A stretch of DNA of 64,000 bases from Serinicoccus chungangensis. GTDB lineage: Bacteria; Actinomycetota; Actinomycetes; Actinomycetales; Dermatophilaceae. The notes beneath the pieces were generated by a model that saw only the letters and a program-made list of their open reading frames with translations, was not told where the DNA came from and searched no databases. Every line of letters begins with the position of its first letter. Positions within the stretch are counted from its first letter, which is position 1. Both the position numbers and the translations under genes were made by a program. The stretch lies in NCBI RefSeq assembly GCF_001483745.1, contig NZ_LQBL01000002.1:186001-250000 (forward strand), given 5' to 3'. This document shows positions 7,698 through 15,688 of the stretch, piece by piece.

Positions 7698-8858
7698 TCA
7701 GCCGGTCTGCTCCGCCTGGTCCTCGAGCTCGTCGGCGCAGGTGGGGAAGGAGAGCGCGCTCGCCGACGTGCCCGGGGACCCCTCGAGCTCGTCGACGACC
7801 GCCAACGCGTCGTCGAACGTGCCGACGGGCACCACCGTGATCCCCCCGGGGTCGCCCTCGACGACCTCCGTGCAGTTGTCGCTGGGCGCGAGGAACACCT
7901 CGGCACCGGCCTCGCGGGCGGCATACATCTTCTGGGTGATGCCCCCGATCCCCCCGACCGTCCCGTCCCCGGCAATCGTCCCGGTCCCGGCGATCGAGCG
8001 ACCCCCGGTCAGGGCACCGGGGGTGATCTCGTCGTAGACCGCCAGCGAGAACATCAGGCCCGCACTGGGTCCCCCCACGTTGCCGGCGTCGATGGTGACC
8101 TCGTAGGGGTTGTCGTAGACCGGGGCGAGGTAGACGCCCACGATCGTGCGGCCGCTCTCCTCGTCCAGCCGGGTGGGCACGTCCAGCTCGATCTCCTCCC
8201 CCGCGCGGCGGACCGTGACCGGCACCTCCTGCCCGGGCTCCACGGCCTGGATCTGGTCCCGGACGGCCGTGGTGTCGCTGACCTCCTCGCCCGCCACCCG
8301 GACGATCTCGTCCTCGACCTCCAGCACCCCGTCGGCGGGGGCGTCGGCGATGACCTGCGCCACGACGACGTTCTCGTCGATCTGCACGCCCTGGGCCCGC
8401 AGCGCCACGACGGCGGCGTCGTCCTGGGAGTGCTGCATCAGCTCGGTGTTCTGCTCGCGCACCTGCTCGGCGGTGACGTCCTCGGGGAAGACCTCCTCGC
8501 GCGGCACGACGGTCGTCGACGGGTCGATGCTCGCCCGCAGCGCCTCCCACGCGGAGACCGTGTCGCCGGGGCCACCCTGGAGCCGGATGGTGGTGAAGTA
8601 GAGGTGGCCGTCGGTGTCGTCGTAGGTGGTGAGCTCCTCGTCCACGCTGACGATGTCCGCCCCGTCGATCTGCCCCAGGGTGTCGTAGACGGGTCCGGGG
8701 ACGTAGATCACCCGCTGCACCGTGACGAGGTTGAGCACCGACCCGGTGAGCACGCCCGCCGCGACCACGACGAGCAGCGCGGCGGCGCTGACGCCGACGC
8801 GCGTGTGCGGGGGCTGGCCCGGGCGTCCCTCGGGGCCGGCCTGGACGTCCCCGCTCAC
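7698..8858 (-). CDS. PDZ domain Lon-like (S16) serine protease, YlbL type
   Basis: This membrane-anchored protease has 386 residues. One transmembrane helix lies near 22-46, then a PDZ domain around 150-230 (VIADAPADGVLEVEDEIVRV), then a C-terminal Lon proteolytic domain. The catalytic serine is in NVGGPSAGLMFSLAV and the catalytic lysine is in GIGGITQKMYAA, so the Ser-Lys dyad is intact. There is no ATPase domain, as in Bacillus YlbL and M. tuberculosis Rv3194c. It probably cuts extracytoplasmic or membrane proteins. The GTG at 8858 overlaps the moaE stop (GTGA), so the two genes are coupled. A longer upstream in-frame extension exists but has implausible Arg-rich content. Confidence 0.9.
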   Translation of the reverse strand: MSGDVQAGPEGRPGQPPHTRVGVSAAALLVVVAAGVLTGSVLNLVTVQRVIYVPGPVYDTLGQIDGADIVSVDEELTTYDDTDGHLYFTTIRLQGGPGDTVSAWEALRASIDPSTTVVPREEVFPEDVTAEQVREQNTELMQHSQDDAAVVALRAQGVQIDENVVVAQVIADAPADGVLEVEDEIVRVAGEEVSDTTAVRDQIQAVEPGQEVPVTVRRAGEEIELDVPTRLDEESGRTIVGVYLAPVYDNPYEVTIDAGNVGGPSAGLMFSLAVYDEITPGALTGGRSIAGTGTIAGDGTVGGIGGITQKMYAAREAGAEVFLAPSDNCTEVVEGDPGGITVVPVGTFDDALAVVDELEGSPGTSASALSFPTCADELEDQAEQTG

Positions 8859-9283
8859 AGACCCACCCACTCGTGCTCGTGACCGTCGAACTGCTGCCGT
8901 TTCCAGATGGGTATGCCGCCCTTCAGCTCCTCGATGAGCGTGCGGCCGGCCTCGAAGGCCTCGGCGCGGTGCTCGGCCGCGACGGCGCACACGACGGCGA
9001 GGTCCCCGACCTCGAGCTGGCCGACCCGGTGCACGGCATACACCCCGTGCACCTGCTCGTGCCGGGCCACCGACGTCGCCAGCGCGGTCAACCGGTCGGC
9101 GGCCTCCGGGTGGGCCGAGTAGTCCAGCCGCGTCACCCCGGTGCGCCCCGAGTCGTGGTCGCGGACGGTGCCGACGAAGATGGTCACCGCCCCTGCCCTC
9201 GGGTGCCGCACCGCGCGCAGCGCCTCGTCGACGGACAACGGCGCCTCACGCACCCCGGCGACGATGCTCTGGTCCTCGCTCAT
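8855..9283 (-). CDS. moaE: Molybdopterin synthase catalytic subunit MoaE
   Basis: This 142-residue MoaE is the large subunit that transfers sulfur from MoaD thiocarboxylate to precursor Z in molybdenum cofactor synthesis. Conserved features include the GAVTIFVGTVRDHD strand (about 31-44), the Y-AHPEA segment, the HRVGQLEVGDLAVV core, and the C-terminal ELKGGIPIWKRQ with its two conserved lysines. The ATG at 9283 is chosen because CATGAT lies six bases upstream and because the residues upstream are unlike MoaE. It is the first gene of a two-gene operon with the PDZ/Lon protease, linked by GTGA. No other Mo-cofactor gene is in the window. Confidence 0.9.
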   Translation of the reverse strand: MSEDQSIVAGVREAPLSVDEALRAVRHPRAGAVTIFVGTVRDHDSGRTGVTRLDYSAHPEAADRLTALATSVARHEQVHGVYAVHRVGQLEVGDLAVVCAVAAEHRAEAFEAGRTLIEELKGGIPIWKRQQFDGHEHEWVGL

Positions 9284-9467
9284 CGCGTCATCATGCCTGA
9301 TCTGCCTGACCGCTCCCCGGGCCGCCCCGCCCGGGAGCGGGAACTCTGCCGCCCCCACCGGTGTTGAGACCAGAGAAGGGACAGCGCGCACGACCGGTGC
9401 CCGGCGTCGCCGTCCGACACGTGACAGGCTGGGGCGCCGGAACCCCCGAAGGAGAAGGACGAGGACC

Positions 9468-10874
9468 GTGTCAGATCAGGACAACCCGGAGCGTCGCGAC
9501 GAGCCCGACCCGCTCGAGGCGCTGTTCGGCGGGCCGGTCCCGCCCGAGCTGCGCGAGACCCTCAGCGCCATGGGCCTCGGCGACCTCGACCCCGACCAGG
9601 TCGCGCAGATGCGTTCCCAGCTCGAGATGCTCATGGGCGGGGGCCCCGGTGGTGACGACGGGCCGGTGAACTCCGAGCTGGCCCGGGACGTGGCCCGGCA
9701 GGCCGTGGCCGAGGAGGACTCGTCGATCAGCGAGGGCACCCGGCGGGACGTCGAGCAGGTGGTCCAGGTGGCCACCCTGTGGATCGACCAGGTCACCGAC
9801 CTCCCCCGGCCGGAGGGCGCCGCGCTGGCGCTCAGCCGGGCCGAGTGGGTGGAACGGACCCTCCCGCTGTGGGAACGGCTGACGGCACCGGTGGCCGAGG
9901 GTCTGCAGTCCGCGATGACCGCCGCCATGGAGCAGCAGCTGGGCCAGCTGGGCGAGGAGGGTGCTCCCCCCATCCCCGGCCTGCCCCCGGGGATGAACCC
10001 GGCCGCGATGATGGGCCAGATGGCGCCCATGGTGCGGCGCATGTCGGCCAGCATGTTCGGCGGTCAGGTGGGACAGGCCGTCGGCACCCTGGCCGGGGAG
10101 GTGCTCTCGGGCACCGAGGTGGGCCTGCCGATCCTCGGCGACGAGAGCGTGGCGATCCTGCCGGCCAACGTCGCCGACTTCGCCGAGGGCCTGGAGGTCG
10201 ACGCCGGTGAGCTGCACCTCTACCTCGCCGTCCGCGAGGCGGCCCGGGTGCGGCTCTTCGCCGGGGCGCCCTGGCTGGGGCCGCAGCTGCTGACGGCGGT
10301 CGAGGAGTACGCCCGCGACATCCGGATCAACACCGAGGGCATCGAGGAGGCGGTCCGCCACGTCGACCCCCAGGACCCGGCGTCGCTCCAGGACGCGCTG
10401 GGCGACAGCCTGTTCTCCAACGACCACAGCCCCGCCCAGCAGGCCGCGCTCACCCGCCTCGAGACCCTGCTCGCCCTCGTCGAGGGGTGGGTCGACGTCG
10501 TGGCCGCCCAGGCCGTGGGCCCGCACCTCCCCCACGCCGAGGCGCTCGCCGAGGCGGTGCGCCGCCGTCGGGCGACCGGCGGTCCGGCCGAGCGGACCTT
10601 CGCCTCGCTCGTGGGGCTGGAGCTGCGGCCGCGTCGGCTGCGCGACGCCGCCAACCTCTGGGCGGCGCTGGAGTCGCGGCACGGGCGCGACGCCCGGGAC
10701 GAGGCCTGGGGCCACCCCGACGTCGCTCCCACGGGTGCCGACCTCGACGACCCGCTGGGCTTCGTGGAGCGGCACGGTGCGCTGACGGAGGGCCTCACGG
10801 TCACCGACGAGGACATCGAGCGGCTGCTGAGCGACGGCGAGGGTTCCGGCCCCGAGGGCCGCAGGGACACCTGA
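9468..10874 (+). CDS. DUF2342 / putative zinc-dependent hydrolase family protein
   Basis: This 468-residue protein belongs to the actinobacterial DUF2342 family, equivalent to M. tuberculosis Rv3195 and often annotated as a zinc-dependent metalloprotease. A Met/Pro-rich segment (about 165-200, including PGMNPAAMMGQMAPM) leads to a conserved core with VGLPILGD, LPANVADFAEGL and LYLAVREAARVRLFAGAPWL. No HExxH is present. In the conserved helix the residue following REAA is Arg, so metal binding is uncertain and peptidase activity is unproven. The GTG start follows GGAGAAGGACGAGG, a good ribosome binding site. The unknown gene downstream begins about 60 bp later in the same direction, as in mycobacteria. 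Confidence 0.8.
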   Translation: MSDQDNPERRDEPDPLEALFGGPVPPELRETLSAMGLGDLDPDQVAQMRSQLEMLMGGGPGGDDGPVNSELARDVARQAVAEEDSSISEGTRRDVEQVVQVATLWIDQVTDLPRPEGAALALSRAEWVERTLPLWERLTAPVAEGLQSAMTAAMEQQLGQLGEEGAPPIPGLPPGMNPAAMMGQMAPMVRRMSASMFGGQVGQAVGTLAGEVLSGTEVGLPILGDESVAILPANVADFAEGLEVDAGELHLYLAVREAARVRLFAGAPWLGPQLLTAVEEYARDIRINTEGIEEAVRHVDPQDPASLQDALGDSLFSNDHSPAQQAALTRLETLLALVEGWVDVVAAQAVGPHLPHAEALAEAVRRRRATGGPAERTFASLVGLELRPRRLRDAANLWAALESRHGRDARDEAWGHPDVAPTGADLDDPLGFVERHGALTEGLTVTDEDIERLLSDGEGSGPEGRRDT

Positions 10875-10936
10875 GGGGCCGCACCGGCCTGTGGACAGCC
10901 GACCCTGCCGCGCTCGGTGCGTGGCAGGGTCGGTCC

Positions 10937-11704
10937 ATGGCGGGCGGCGGAACGGTCGAGCGGGGTCATCACTGGTGGCCCCTCGGTCCGGACGGCGCCC
11001 TGCAGCTGGGTGTGGGTCCGGGGGCGTGGGCGGTGGCCGGCGGGCTGCCCCCGGGGCCTGCGGAGACCCTCGGGTGGCGGGTCGTCGAACGGCTCGCGAC
11101 CGCCCCGGGGTCTCGTCACCGGGACGTGACCCCCACCGACGTCCGGGGTCCAGGCCACCTGGTCGGCACGCTGCGTGCGTGCCTCGCCCCCACGGCGGCA
11201 CCGCTCCCCCCGACCGGTGCCGGTCGCGACGACCGACCCGCCAGCCCCAGCCCGCGGCCGGCGTGGCCGTCCCCGACGGGGCGGGCCGTCGTCACGGTGC
11301 ACGACCACGTGGTGCCGGTGGGGACGGCCCGGCAGCCCGGGCTGACCGGGCGGCCGGTCCTGCCCGTGGTCGCCCAGAGCACCCGGGTGGTGATCGGCCC
11401 GTGGACGGGCCTGGCCGGCGGACCGTGCCTGCACTGCCTGGACCTGCACCGCCGGGACCGCGACCCGGCCTGGCCGGCCCGTGCCGCCGCCCTCGAGGAC
11501 CCGCTCACCGCCCCGCTGCCGCCGGCCGTGCCCGACGAGGTGCTCCGTGCGGTGGTCGCCCTGGTGGCGCTGCTCACCGCGCGGGTCCCGGCGACCGCGA
11601 CCGGCGACGCCCACGAGGTGGGGCCGTGGCACCCGCACCTCGTCACCCGTCGGTGGTCGCGCCACGTCGCCTGTCCGTGGCACGCGGGCACCGGGGCCGG
11701 CTGA
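10937..11704 (+). CDS. Conserved protein, cyclodehydratase/ThiF-like C-terminal features
   Basis: This protein of about 255 residues has no confident function. The segment GPCLHCLDLHRRDRDPAWPARAA in its second half has a Cys-x-x-Cys placement. It resembles the GPCLRCL-type motif of leader-binding/E1-like proteins from azole peptide clusters and their orphan relatives. The C-terminus ends HVACPWHAGTGAG with another Cys/His pair. No nucleotide-binding glycine loop is visible. In mycobacteria an unknown gene (Rv3196) occupies the same slot between the DUF2342 gene and whiB7. The start is uncertain: ATG 10937 is used, but an upstream CTG within the 62-bp gap is possible. Codon use matches its neighbours. 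Confidence 0.6.
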   Translation: MAGGGTVERGHHWWPLGPDGALQLGVGPGAWAVAGGLPPGPAETLGWRVVERLATAPGSRHRDVTPTDVRGPGHLVGTLRACLAPTAAPLPPTGAGRDDRPASPSPRPAWPSPTGRAVVTVHDHVVPVGTARQPGLTGRPVLPVVAQSTRVVIGPWTGLAGGPCLHCLDLHRRDRDPAWPARAAALEDPLTAPLPPAVPDEVLRAVVALVALLTARVPATATGDAHEVGPWHPHLVTRRWSRHVACPWHAGTGAG

Positions 11705-11725
11705 GGGCCGGCTCCGGCGCACCGC

Positions 11726-12034
11726 TCAGGCGGCCACCTCGTCCTTGCGGGGCCGGCCCCGGGGACGCTTGCGCGGCACCACCCGACCCTGCAGCATCAG
11801 CTGCCCACCCCAGACGCCCCAGGGCTCACGCCGTTCGAGCGCCCCGGCGAGGCACTGCTCACGCACGGGGCAGGGAGCACAGAGCTCCTTGGCGTGCTCG
11901 ACCTCGGCGGGGAGCTCGGCGAACCACAGGTCCGCCGGGTGCTCGTGGCACGGCAGTGGCGCGTGGCCGAGCACGAGCCGGGGTGCGGCGGAGTCGTGGG
12001 TGGCCTCGTGCTCTCGGCGCGCTGCGGGATACAC
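11726..12034 (-). CDS. whiB7: WhiB7 iron-sulfur transcription regulator
   Basis: This WhiB protein has 102 residues. The four cluster cysteines are C29, C52, C55 and C61. The WhiB7 turn EPWGVWGG lies at 70-77 and the AT-hook RGRPRK at 92-97. WhiB7 binds the housekeeping sigma factor and activates intrinsic antibiotic resistance genes at promoters with an A/T-rich patch upstream of -35. The GTG start at 12034 is chosen because AGGAAGGA lies six bases upstream. An in-frame ATG at 12085 would add 17 residues. It is preceded by a leader of about 435 bases with an upstream ORF and a terminator-like hairpin, so attenuation is the likely control. The uvrD2 gene lies upstream on the same strand, as in M. 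tuberculosis. Confidence 0.95.
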   Translation of the reverse strand: MYPAARREHEATHDSAAPRLVLGHAPLPCHEHPADLWFAELPAEVEHAKELCAPCPVREQCLAGALERREPWGVWGGQLMLQGRVVPRKRPRGRPRKDEVAA

Positions 12035-12156
12035 GGTGGTTCCTTCCTGATGTCGGTGCTGCTGGTGTCGGGGGCTGGTCGTCATGGCGTCTGTCTTCCG
12101 AGGTGGTCGGATCCAGGACCGCCGATGACGCCGGCTGACCGGCGAGCAACGAGAAC

Positions 12157-12188
12157 GGCCGCGGATCCTCAGGCGAGGACTCGCGGCC
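12157..12188 (-). terminator. Attenuator hairpin in whiB7 leader
   Basis: An outer GGCCGCG/CGCGGCC stem and an inner TCCTC/GAGGA stem close a four-base loop. On the minus strand the bases after it are T-rich for this genome (GTTCTCGTT). It sits between the upstream ORF stop at 12210 and the whiB7 start. Confidence 0.65.
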
Positions 12189-12209
12189 GGAACGGGAAGG
12201 AGAAGCCTT

Positions 12210-12410
12210 CTACGGTGTCCGTGCTGAGCCCAGGCCCTGGGAGGGGTCGGCAACGTGCGGGAACGACGTCTGCGCGGTTCCGGCACCGAACGGCGCGGTC
12301 GCGGACGTCCCCACGGAGAGGACCGTGGCGCGGGGGCGGACGGTCCGGAGGGTGGACGCGGCGTGCGTCGTACGGGCGGGGAAGCCGCCGGTGACGATCG
12401 TGCTCTCCAT
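12210..12410 (-). CDS. Upstream ORF in the whiB7 leader (66 codons)
   Basis: An ATG at 12410 is preceded by GAGAGGAGG ten bases away, one of the stronger ribosome binding sites in the window. The frame runs 66 codons to TAG. The predicted peptide begins MESTIVTGGFPARTTHAAST and is rich in Thr, Ala and Pro with no known domain. The function is probably regulatory: whiB7 genes elsewhere carry a short leader ORF whose ribosome stalling under antibiotic stress prevents termination before whiB7. The stop lies 22 bases before the attenuator hairpin, as that model requires. An overlapping longer frame (12169-12477) lacks a comparable ribosome binding site. Confidence 0.6.
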   Translation of the reverse strand: MESTIVTGGFPARTTHAASTLRTVRPRATVLSVGTSATAPFGAGTAQTSFPHVADPSQGLGSARTP

Positions 12411-12475
12411 CGTGATCCACCCTCCTCTCGGTGCGCGTGACCCCAGGGCGACGAGGCCGTGGGCTTGACTCGGTC

Positions 12476-12513
12476 ACTGTATGCCCCCCTCCACCAGGGG
12501 CGCAACGCCTTTT
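12476..12513 (-). promoter_or_regulatory. whiB7 promoter with A-tract (probable WhiB7 autoregulation)
   Basis: On the minus strand AAAA (12513-12510) is followed after four bases by TTGCGC (12505-12500). TACAGT (12481-12476) follows with an 18-base spacer, or CATACA with 16. The A-tract just ahead of TTG matches the known WhiB7-dependent promoter layout. It lies between the uvrD2 stop and the leader. Confidence 0.6.
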
Positions 12514-12525
12514 CCGTCGGCGTCC

Positions 12526-14631
12526 TCAGCCGGTGGGCGGGGACGCGCCGGAGAGGATCTGCAGCACCGCGTCGCCGTACATCTGCAGCTTGCGCTCCCC
12601 CACCCCCGAGACCTGCGAGAGCGCGTCGCGGTCTGCCGGCACCTGCTCGGCGATCGCGACCAGGGTGGCGTCGGTGAAGACGACGTAGGCGGGCACGGCG
12701 CCCTCCGCCGCCACCCCTCGACGCCACTCCCGCAACGCGGTGAAGGTCGCCTCGTCGTAGGTGGGCGGGCAGGCTCCGCACCGGCCGATCTTTCGCTCGC
12801 CCGCCGCCGCGAGAACCGCCCCGCAGGACCGACAGGTCCGCGGCGGTCGCGGGGAGCGTCGGCTCCCCGCGCGCCTGCCGGGGGCCCGTCGCCCGGCCTG
12901 CGCGCCCGCCCCGAGGACTCCTGCGGCCGAGGCGAGGAAGGGTGAGACCGCGCGGCTGGACCGGGCGCCCGGGCTGCGTGCCCCGGCCCAGCTCACGGTC
13001 AGCCGGTGGCGGGCGCGGGTGAGCCCGACGTAGAGGAGTCGACGCTCCTCCTCCACCCGTTCGGGCGTGTCGGCGAGGGTGATGGGCAGGAGTCCGTCGC
13101 TGGCCCCCACGAGGAAGACCGCGTCCCACTCCAGGCCCTTGGCGGCGTGCAGCGAGGCGAGGGTGATGCCCTGCACGGTCGGGGCGTGCTGCTCCTGGGC
13201 ACGCCGGTCCAGCTCGGCCACGAGGTCCGAGGTCCGCGCACCCGGGGCCTGCTCCACCAGGGAGTCCGCCAGCAGCGCGAGCGCCTGCAGGCTCTCCCAC
13301 CGCTCCCGCACCGCGCCCGAGCCCTCCGGCGGCGTGGGTGCCCAGCCGGCCCCCGCCAGGACGTGGCGGACCTGCTCGCCCAGCGGCCGGGTACCGTCGT
13401 CCGAGCGCACCGCCCCGCGCAGCAGCACGATGGCGTTGCGCACCTCGGCGCGGGAGAAGAAGCGCTCGCCACCGCGCACGAGGTACGGGACACCGGCTTG
13501 GGCGAGCGCGCTCTCGAGCACCTCCGACTGGCTGTTGGTGCGATAGAGCACCGCGATCTCGCTGGGCTCCTGCCCGGCGTCCATGAGGACCCGGACGCCG
13601 TCGGCGACCCCCGCCGCCTCCGCCTCGTCGTCGGGGTAGGAGGTGAGGACGGGCGCCGGGCCGTCGGCCGCCTGCGCCACCAGGTCGGCCGAGGGGTCCC
13701 GCTGCCGACCGCCCGAGGCGAGCACCAGGTTGGCCAGGTGCACGATCTGGGGGGTGCTGCGGTAGTTGCGGACGAGGCGCACCCGTCGCGCGTCCGGGTG
13801 CAGCCGGGAGAACCCGAGCAGGTGGTCGGCACTCGCCCCGGTGAAGGAGTAGATCGACTGCGCCGGGTCGCCCACGACGCAGACGTCCTCGCGCCGCCCC
13901 CGCCACAGCTCGAGCAGCTGCTGCTGGAGGGGGTTGACGTCCTGGTACTCGTCGACGACGAAGTGGCGGTACTGGTCGTGGATCGCGGCGGCGATCTGCG
14001 GGTGCTCGTCCAGCATGCCGACGGTGAGCAGGAGGACGTCCTCGAAGTCGATGACATGACGCTCGGAGCACACCTCGTGGTAGGTCTCCAGCAGCCGGGC
14101 CATGGCGGTCGCGTCGAGGTCGGCGACCGATCGCCGCAGGGCGGTGGCCCGCGCCGCGTAGGTCTGGGCCGTCAGCATGGAGACCTTGGCCCACTCGATC
14201 TCGGACGCGACGTCGCGCAGGGCGGCCCGGTCCAGCCTCAGGCGCAGCCGACCGGCGGCCTCGGCCACCGCGGGGGCCTTGTGGGCGACGACGGTCGGGG
14301 GTGGCCCACCCACCGCCTGCGGCCAGAAGAACTGCAGCTGCCGCAGGGCCGCGGCGTGGAAGGTCCGCGCCTGGACCCCGCGCACGCCCAGGCTCCGCAG
14401 ACGGGTCCGCATCTCCCCCGCGGCTCGCGCCGTAAACGTCACGGCGAGGAGTCGGTCCGGCGGGTAGGCGCCGCTCGCGACCCCGTAGGCGATGCGGTGG
14501 GTGATGGCCCGGGTCTTGCCGGTGCCGGCGCCGGCGAGCACGACCATCGGCCCCAGCGGCGCGGCCGCCACCTCCCGCTGCTCGGGGTCGAGACCGTCCA
14601 GGAGGGTGTCCGGGTCCGGCGCCGCGCTCAC
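12526..14631 (-). CDS. uvrD2: UvrD2-type superfamily 1 DNA helicase with HRDC domain
   Basis: This 701-residue 3'-5' DNA helicase has Walker A GAGTGKT at 34-40, the DEYQD Walker B, GDPAQSIYSFTGA (motif III), VRNYRS (motif IV) and LHAAKGLEWDAVFLVG followed by VGLTRAR (motifs V and VI). A tetracysteine cluster (C-x2-C ... C-x2-C, about 600-621) links to a C-terminal HRDC domain (about 630-695). This is the domain order of mycobacterial UvrD2. The start GTG overlaps the nudC stop (GTGA), so it is coupled to nudC. It probably acts in DNA repair or replication restart. The whiB7 promoter begins immediately after its stop. Confidence 0.95.
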   Translation of the reverse strand: MSAAPDPDTLLDGLDPEQREVAAAPLGPMVVLAGAGTGKTRAITHRIAYGVASGAYPPDRLLAVTFTARAAGEMRTRLRSLGVRGVQARTFHAAALRQLQFFWPQAVGGPPPTVVAHKAPAVAEAAGRLRLRLDRAALRDVASEIEWAKVSMLTAQTYAARATALRRSVADLDATAMARLLETYHEVCSERHVIDFEDVLLLTVGMLDEHPQIAAAIHDQYRHFVVDEYQDVNPLQQQLLELWRGRREDVCVVGDPAQSIYSFTGASADHLLGFSRLHPDARRVRLVRNYRSTPQIVHLANLVLASGGRQRDPSADLVAQAADGPAPVLTSYPDDEAEAAGVADGVRVLMDAGQEPSEIAVLYRTNSQSEVLESALAQAGVPYLVRGGERFFSRAEVRNAIVLLRGAVRSDDGTRPLGEQVRHVLAGAGWAPTPPEGSGAVRERWESLQALALLADSLVEQAPGARTSDLVAELDRRAQEQHAPTVQGITLASLHAAKGLEWDAVFLVGASDGLLPITLADTPERVEEERRLLYVGLTRARHRLTVSWAGARSPGARSSRAVSPFLASAAGVLGAGAQAGRRAPGRRAGSRRSPRPPRTCRSCGAVLAAAGERKIGRCGACPPTYDEATFTALREWRRGVAAEGAVPAYVVFTDATLVAIAEQVPADRDALSQVSGVGERKLQMYGDAVLQILSGASPPTG

Positions 14632-15575
14632 CGCGGCACCGCGGGACCGTGCCCCGGCAGCGGACCGCCGAACCACTCCTCGATGAGCCGGTGGGCGATG
14701 GAGACCCGGGAGGGCAGGGTGAACCGCCCCTCCTGCAGCCCTCGCGTCAGCTGGTCCCGGGTGTACCAGGAGGCGGACCGCAGCTCGCTCTCCTGGATGG
14801 TCAGGCGCGTCTGGCCGGTCCGGGCGCGGAAGGCGAGCATCAGCGACCCCGGGAAGGGCCAGGGCTGGTTGCCTCGGTAGACCAGGTCGTCGACCTGCAC
14901 GCCGACCTCCTCCTCCACCTCGCGGACGACCGCCGCCTCCAGGGACTCGCCCGCCTCGACGAACCCCGCCAGGACGGACAACCGTCCCTCGGGCCACGGT
15001 ATGCCGGTGGCCAGCAGGAGCCGGTCGTCCGGGTCCGTGACCGCCATGATGACGGCGGGGTCGGTGCGTGGGTGGTGCTCCGACCCGTCGGTCGGGCAGC
15101 GACGCAGCCATCCCCCCTGCACCACCTGCGTGGCGGTCCCGCACCGGGGGCAGTGGCCGTGGCGGTCGTGCCACGCCCGCAGCGCGGTCGCCGCCGTGAG
15201 CAGCCCGGCGTCGCGGTCGTCCAGGTCGGCACCGACCTCCCGGAGACCGACCCAGCTCAGCGCGCCCGGACCACCCGCCTGGTCGCCGTCCTGCTGCCTG
15301 GCGCGCCCGGCCGTCACCGCCACGTAGTCGACCCCGGCGTCGCGGCCGAGGAACCACGGCTCGTGGTGGGCGTCGTCCTCGCGAGGCGCCCGCAACCGCA
15401 GCCGCACCGGGTCGCGCAGGACCGCGACGGTGTCGCCGCGCAGCTCGAGCACGCGCGTCCCCGGGCGCCGGAGGAGCGCACCCAGCTCGGCGTCGTCGGT
15501 CCGCACCCGCGCGAGGCGGTCCACCCGGGACCGGGAGAGGGCCAGGTCCAGAAAGGTCTCGTCGGCAGCGCTCAC
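14628..15575 (-). CDS. nudC: NADH pyrophosphatase / RNA deNADding hydrolase NudC
   Basis: This 315-residue Nudix enzyme hydrolyses NAD(H) and removes NAD caps from RNA. Zinc-site cysteines are C142, C145 and C160 (HCPRCG ... RRCPTDGSEHHPRTDPA). The Nudix box GFVEAGE...REVEEEVGV spans 204-226 with all key glutamates. The NudC signature NQPWPFPGS follows at 236-244, with Asn in place of the usual first Ser. The GTG at 15575 is selected because TACAGT lies six bases upstream, consistent with a leaderless mRNA. Longer in-frame starts add low-quality Arg/Pro sequence. It is the first gene of the nudC-uvrD2 operon, with GTGA coupling. The phosphotransferase gene is divergent. Confidence 0.93.
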   Translation of the reverse strand: MSAADETFLDLALSRSRVDRLARVRTDDAELGALLRRPGTRVLELRGDTVAVLRDPVRLRLRAPREDDAHHEPWFLGRDAGVDYVAVTAGRARQQDGDQAGGPGALSWVGLREVGADLDDRDAGLLTAATALRAWHDRHGHCPRCGTATQVVQGGWLRRCPTDGSEHHPRTDPAVIMAVTDPDDRLLLATGIPWPEGRLSVLAGFVEAGESLEAAVVREVEEEVGVQVDDLVYRGNQPWPFPGSLMLAFRARTGQTRLTIQESELRSASWYTRDQLTRGLQEGRFTLPSRVSIAHRLIEEWFGGPLPGHGPAVPR

Positions 15576-15581
15576 CCGGAC

Positions 15582-15587
15582 ACTGTA
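15582..15587 (-). promoter_or_regulatory. -10 box for leaderless nudC
   Basis: On the minus strand TACAGT is followed by GTCCGG and then the GTG start at 15575, a spacing of six. Confidence 0.55.
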
Positions 15588-15676
15588 GGTCCCGGCGCCG
15601 ACGGTGCCACCGCGCCGGGGGCGGGCCGCTTCGGGGACGTGCCGGTGGAATGACGCCCCGGGTGGAGGACACGGCA

Positions 15677-15682
15677 TACGGT
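15677..15682 (+). promoter_or_regulatory. -10 box for leaderless phosphotransferase gene
   Basis: TACGGT is followed by GGGGGC and the GTG at 15689. The box overlaps one copy of the GGCATAC word. Confidence 0.5.
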
Positions 15683-15688
15683 GGGGGC

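Noticed and set aside
10891-12138. 415-codon open frame crossing the unknown gene and whiB7
   Set aside because: It is Arg/Pro/Gly-rich and overlaps whiB7 antisense. The other frame carries the conserved motif.
12169-12477. 102-codon minus-strand frame in the whiB7 leader
   Set aside because: It overlaps the 66-codon ORF, which has a strong ribosome binding site. This frame has none, and its product is Arg/Pro-rich.
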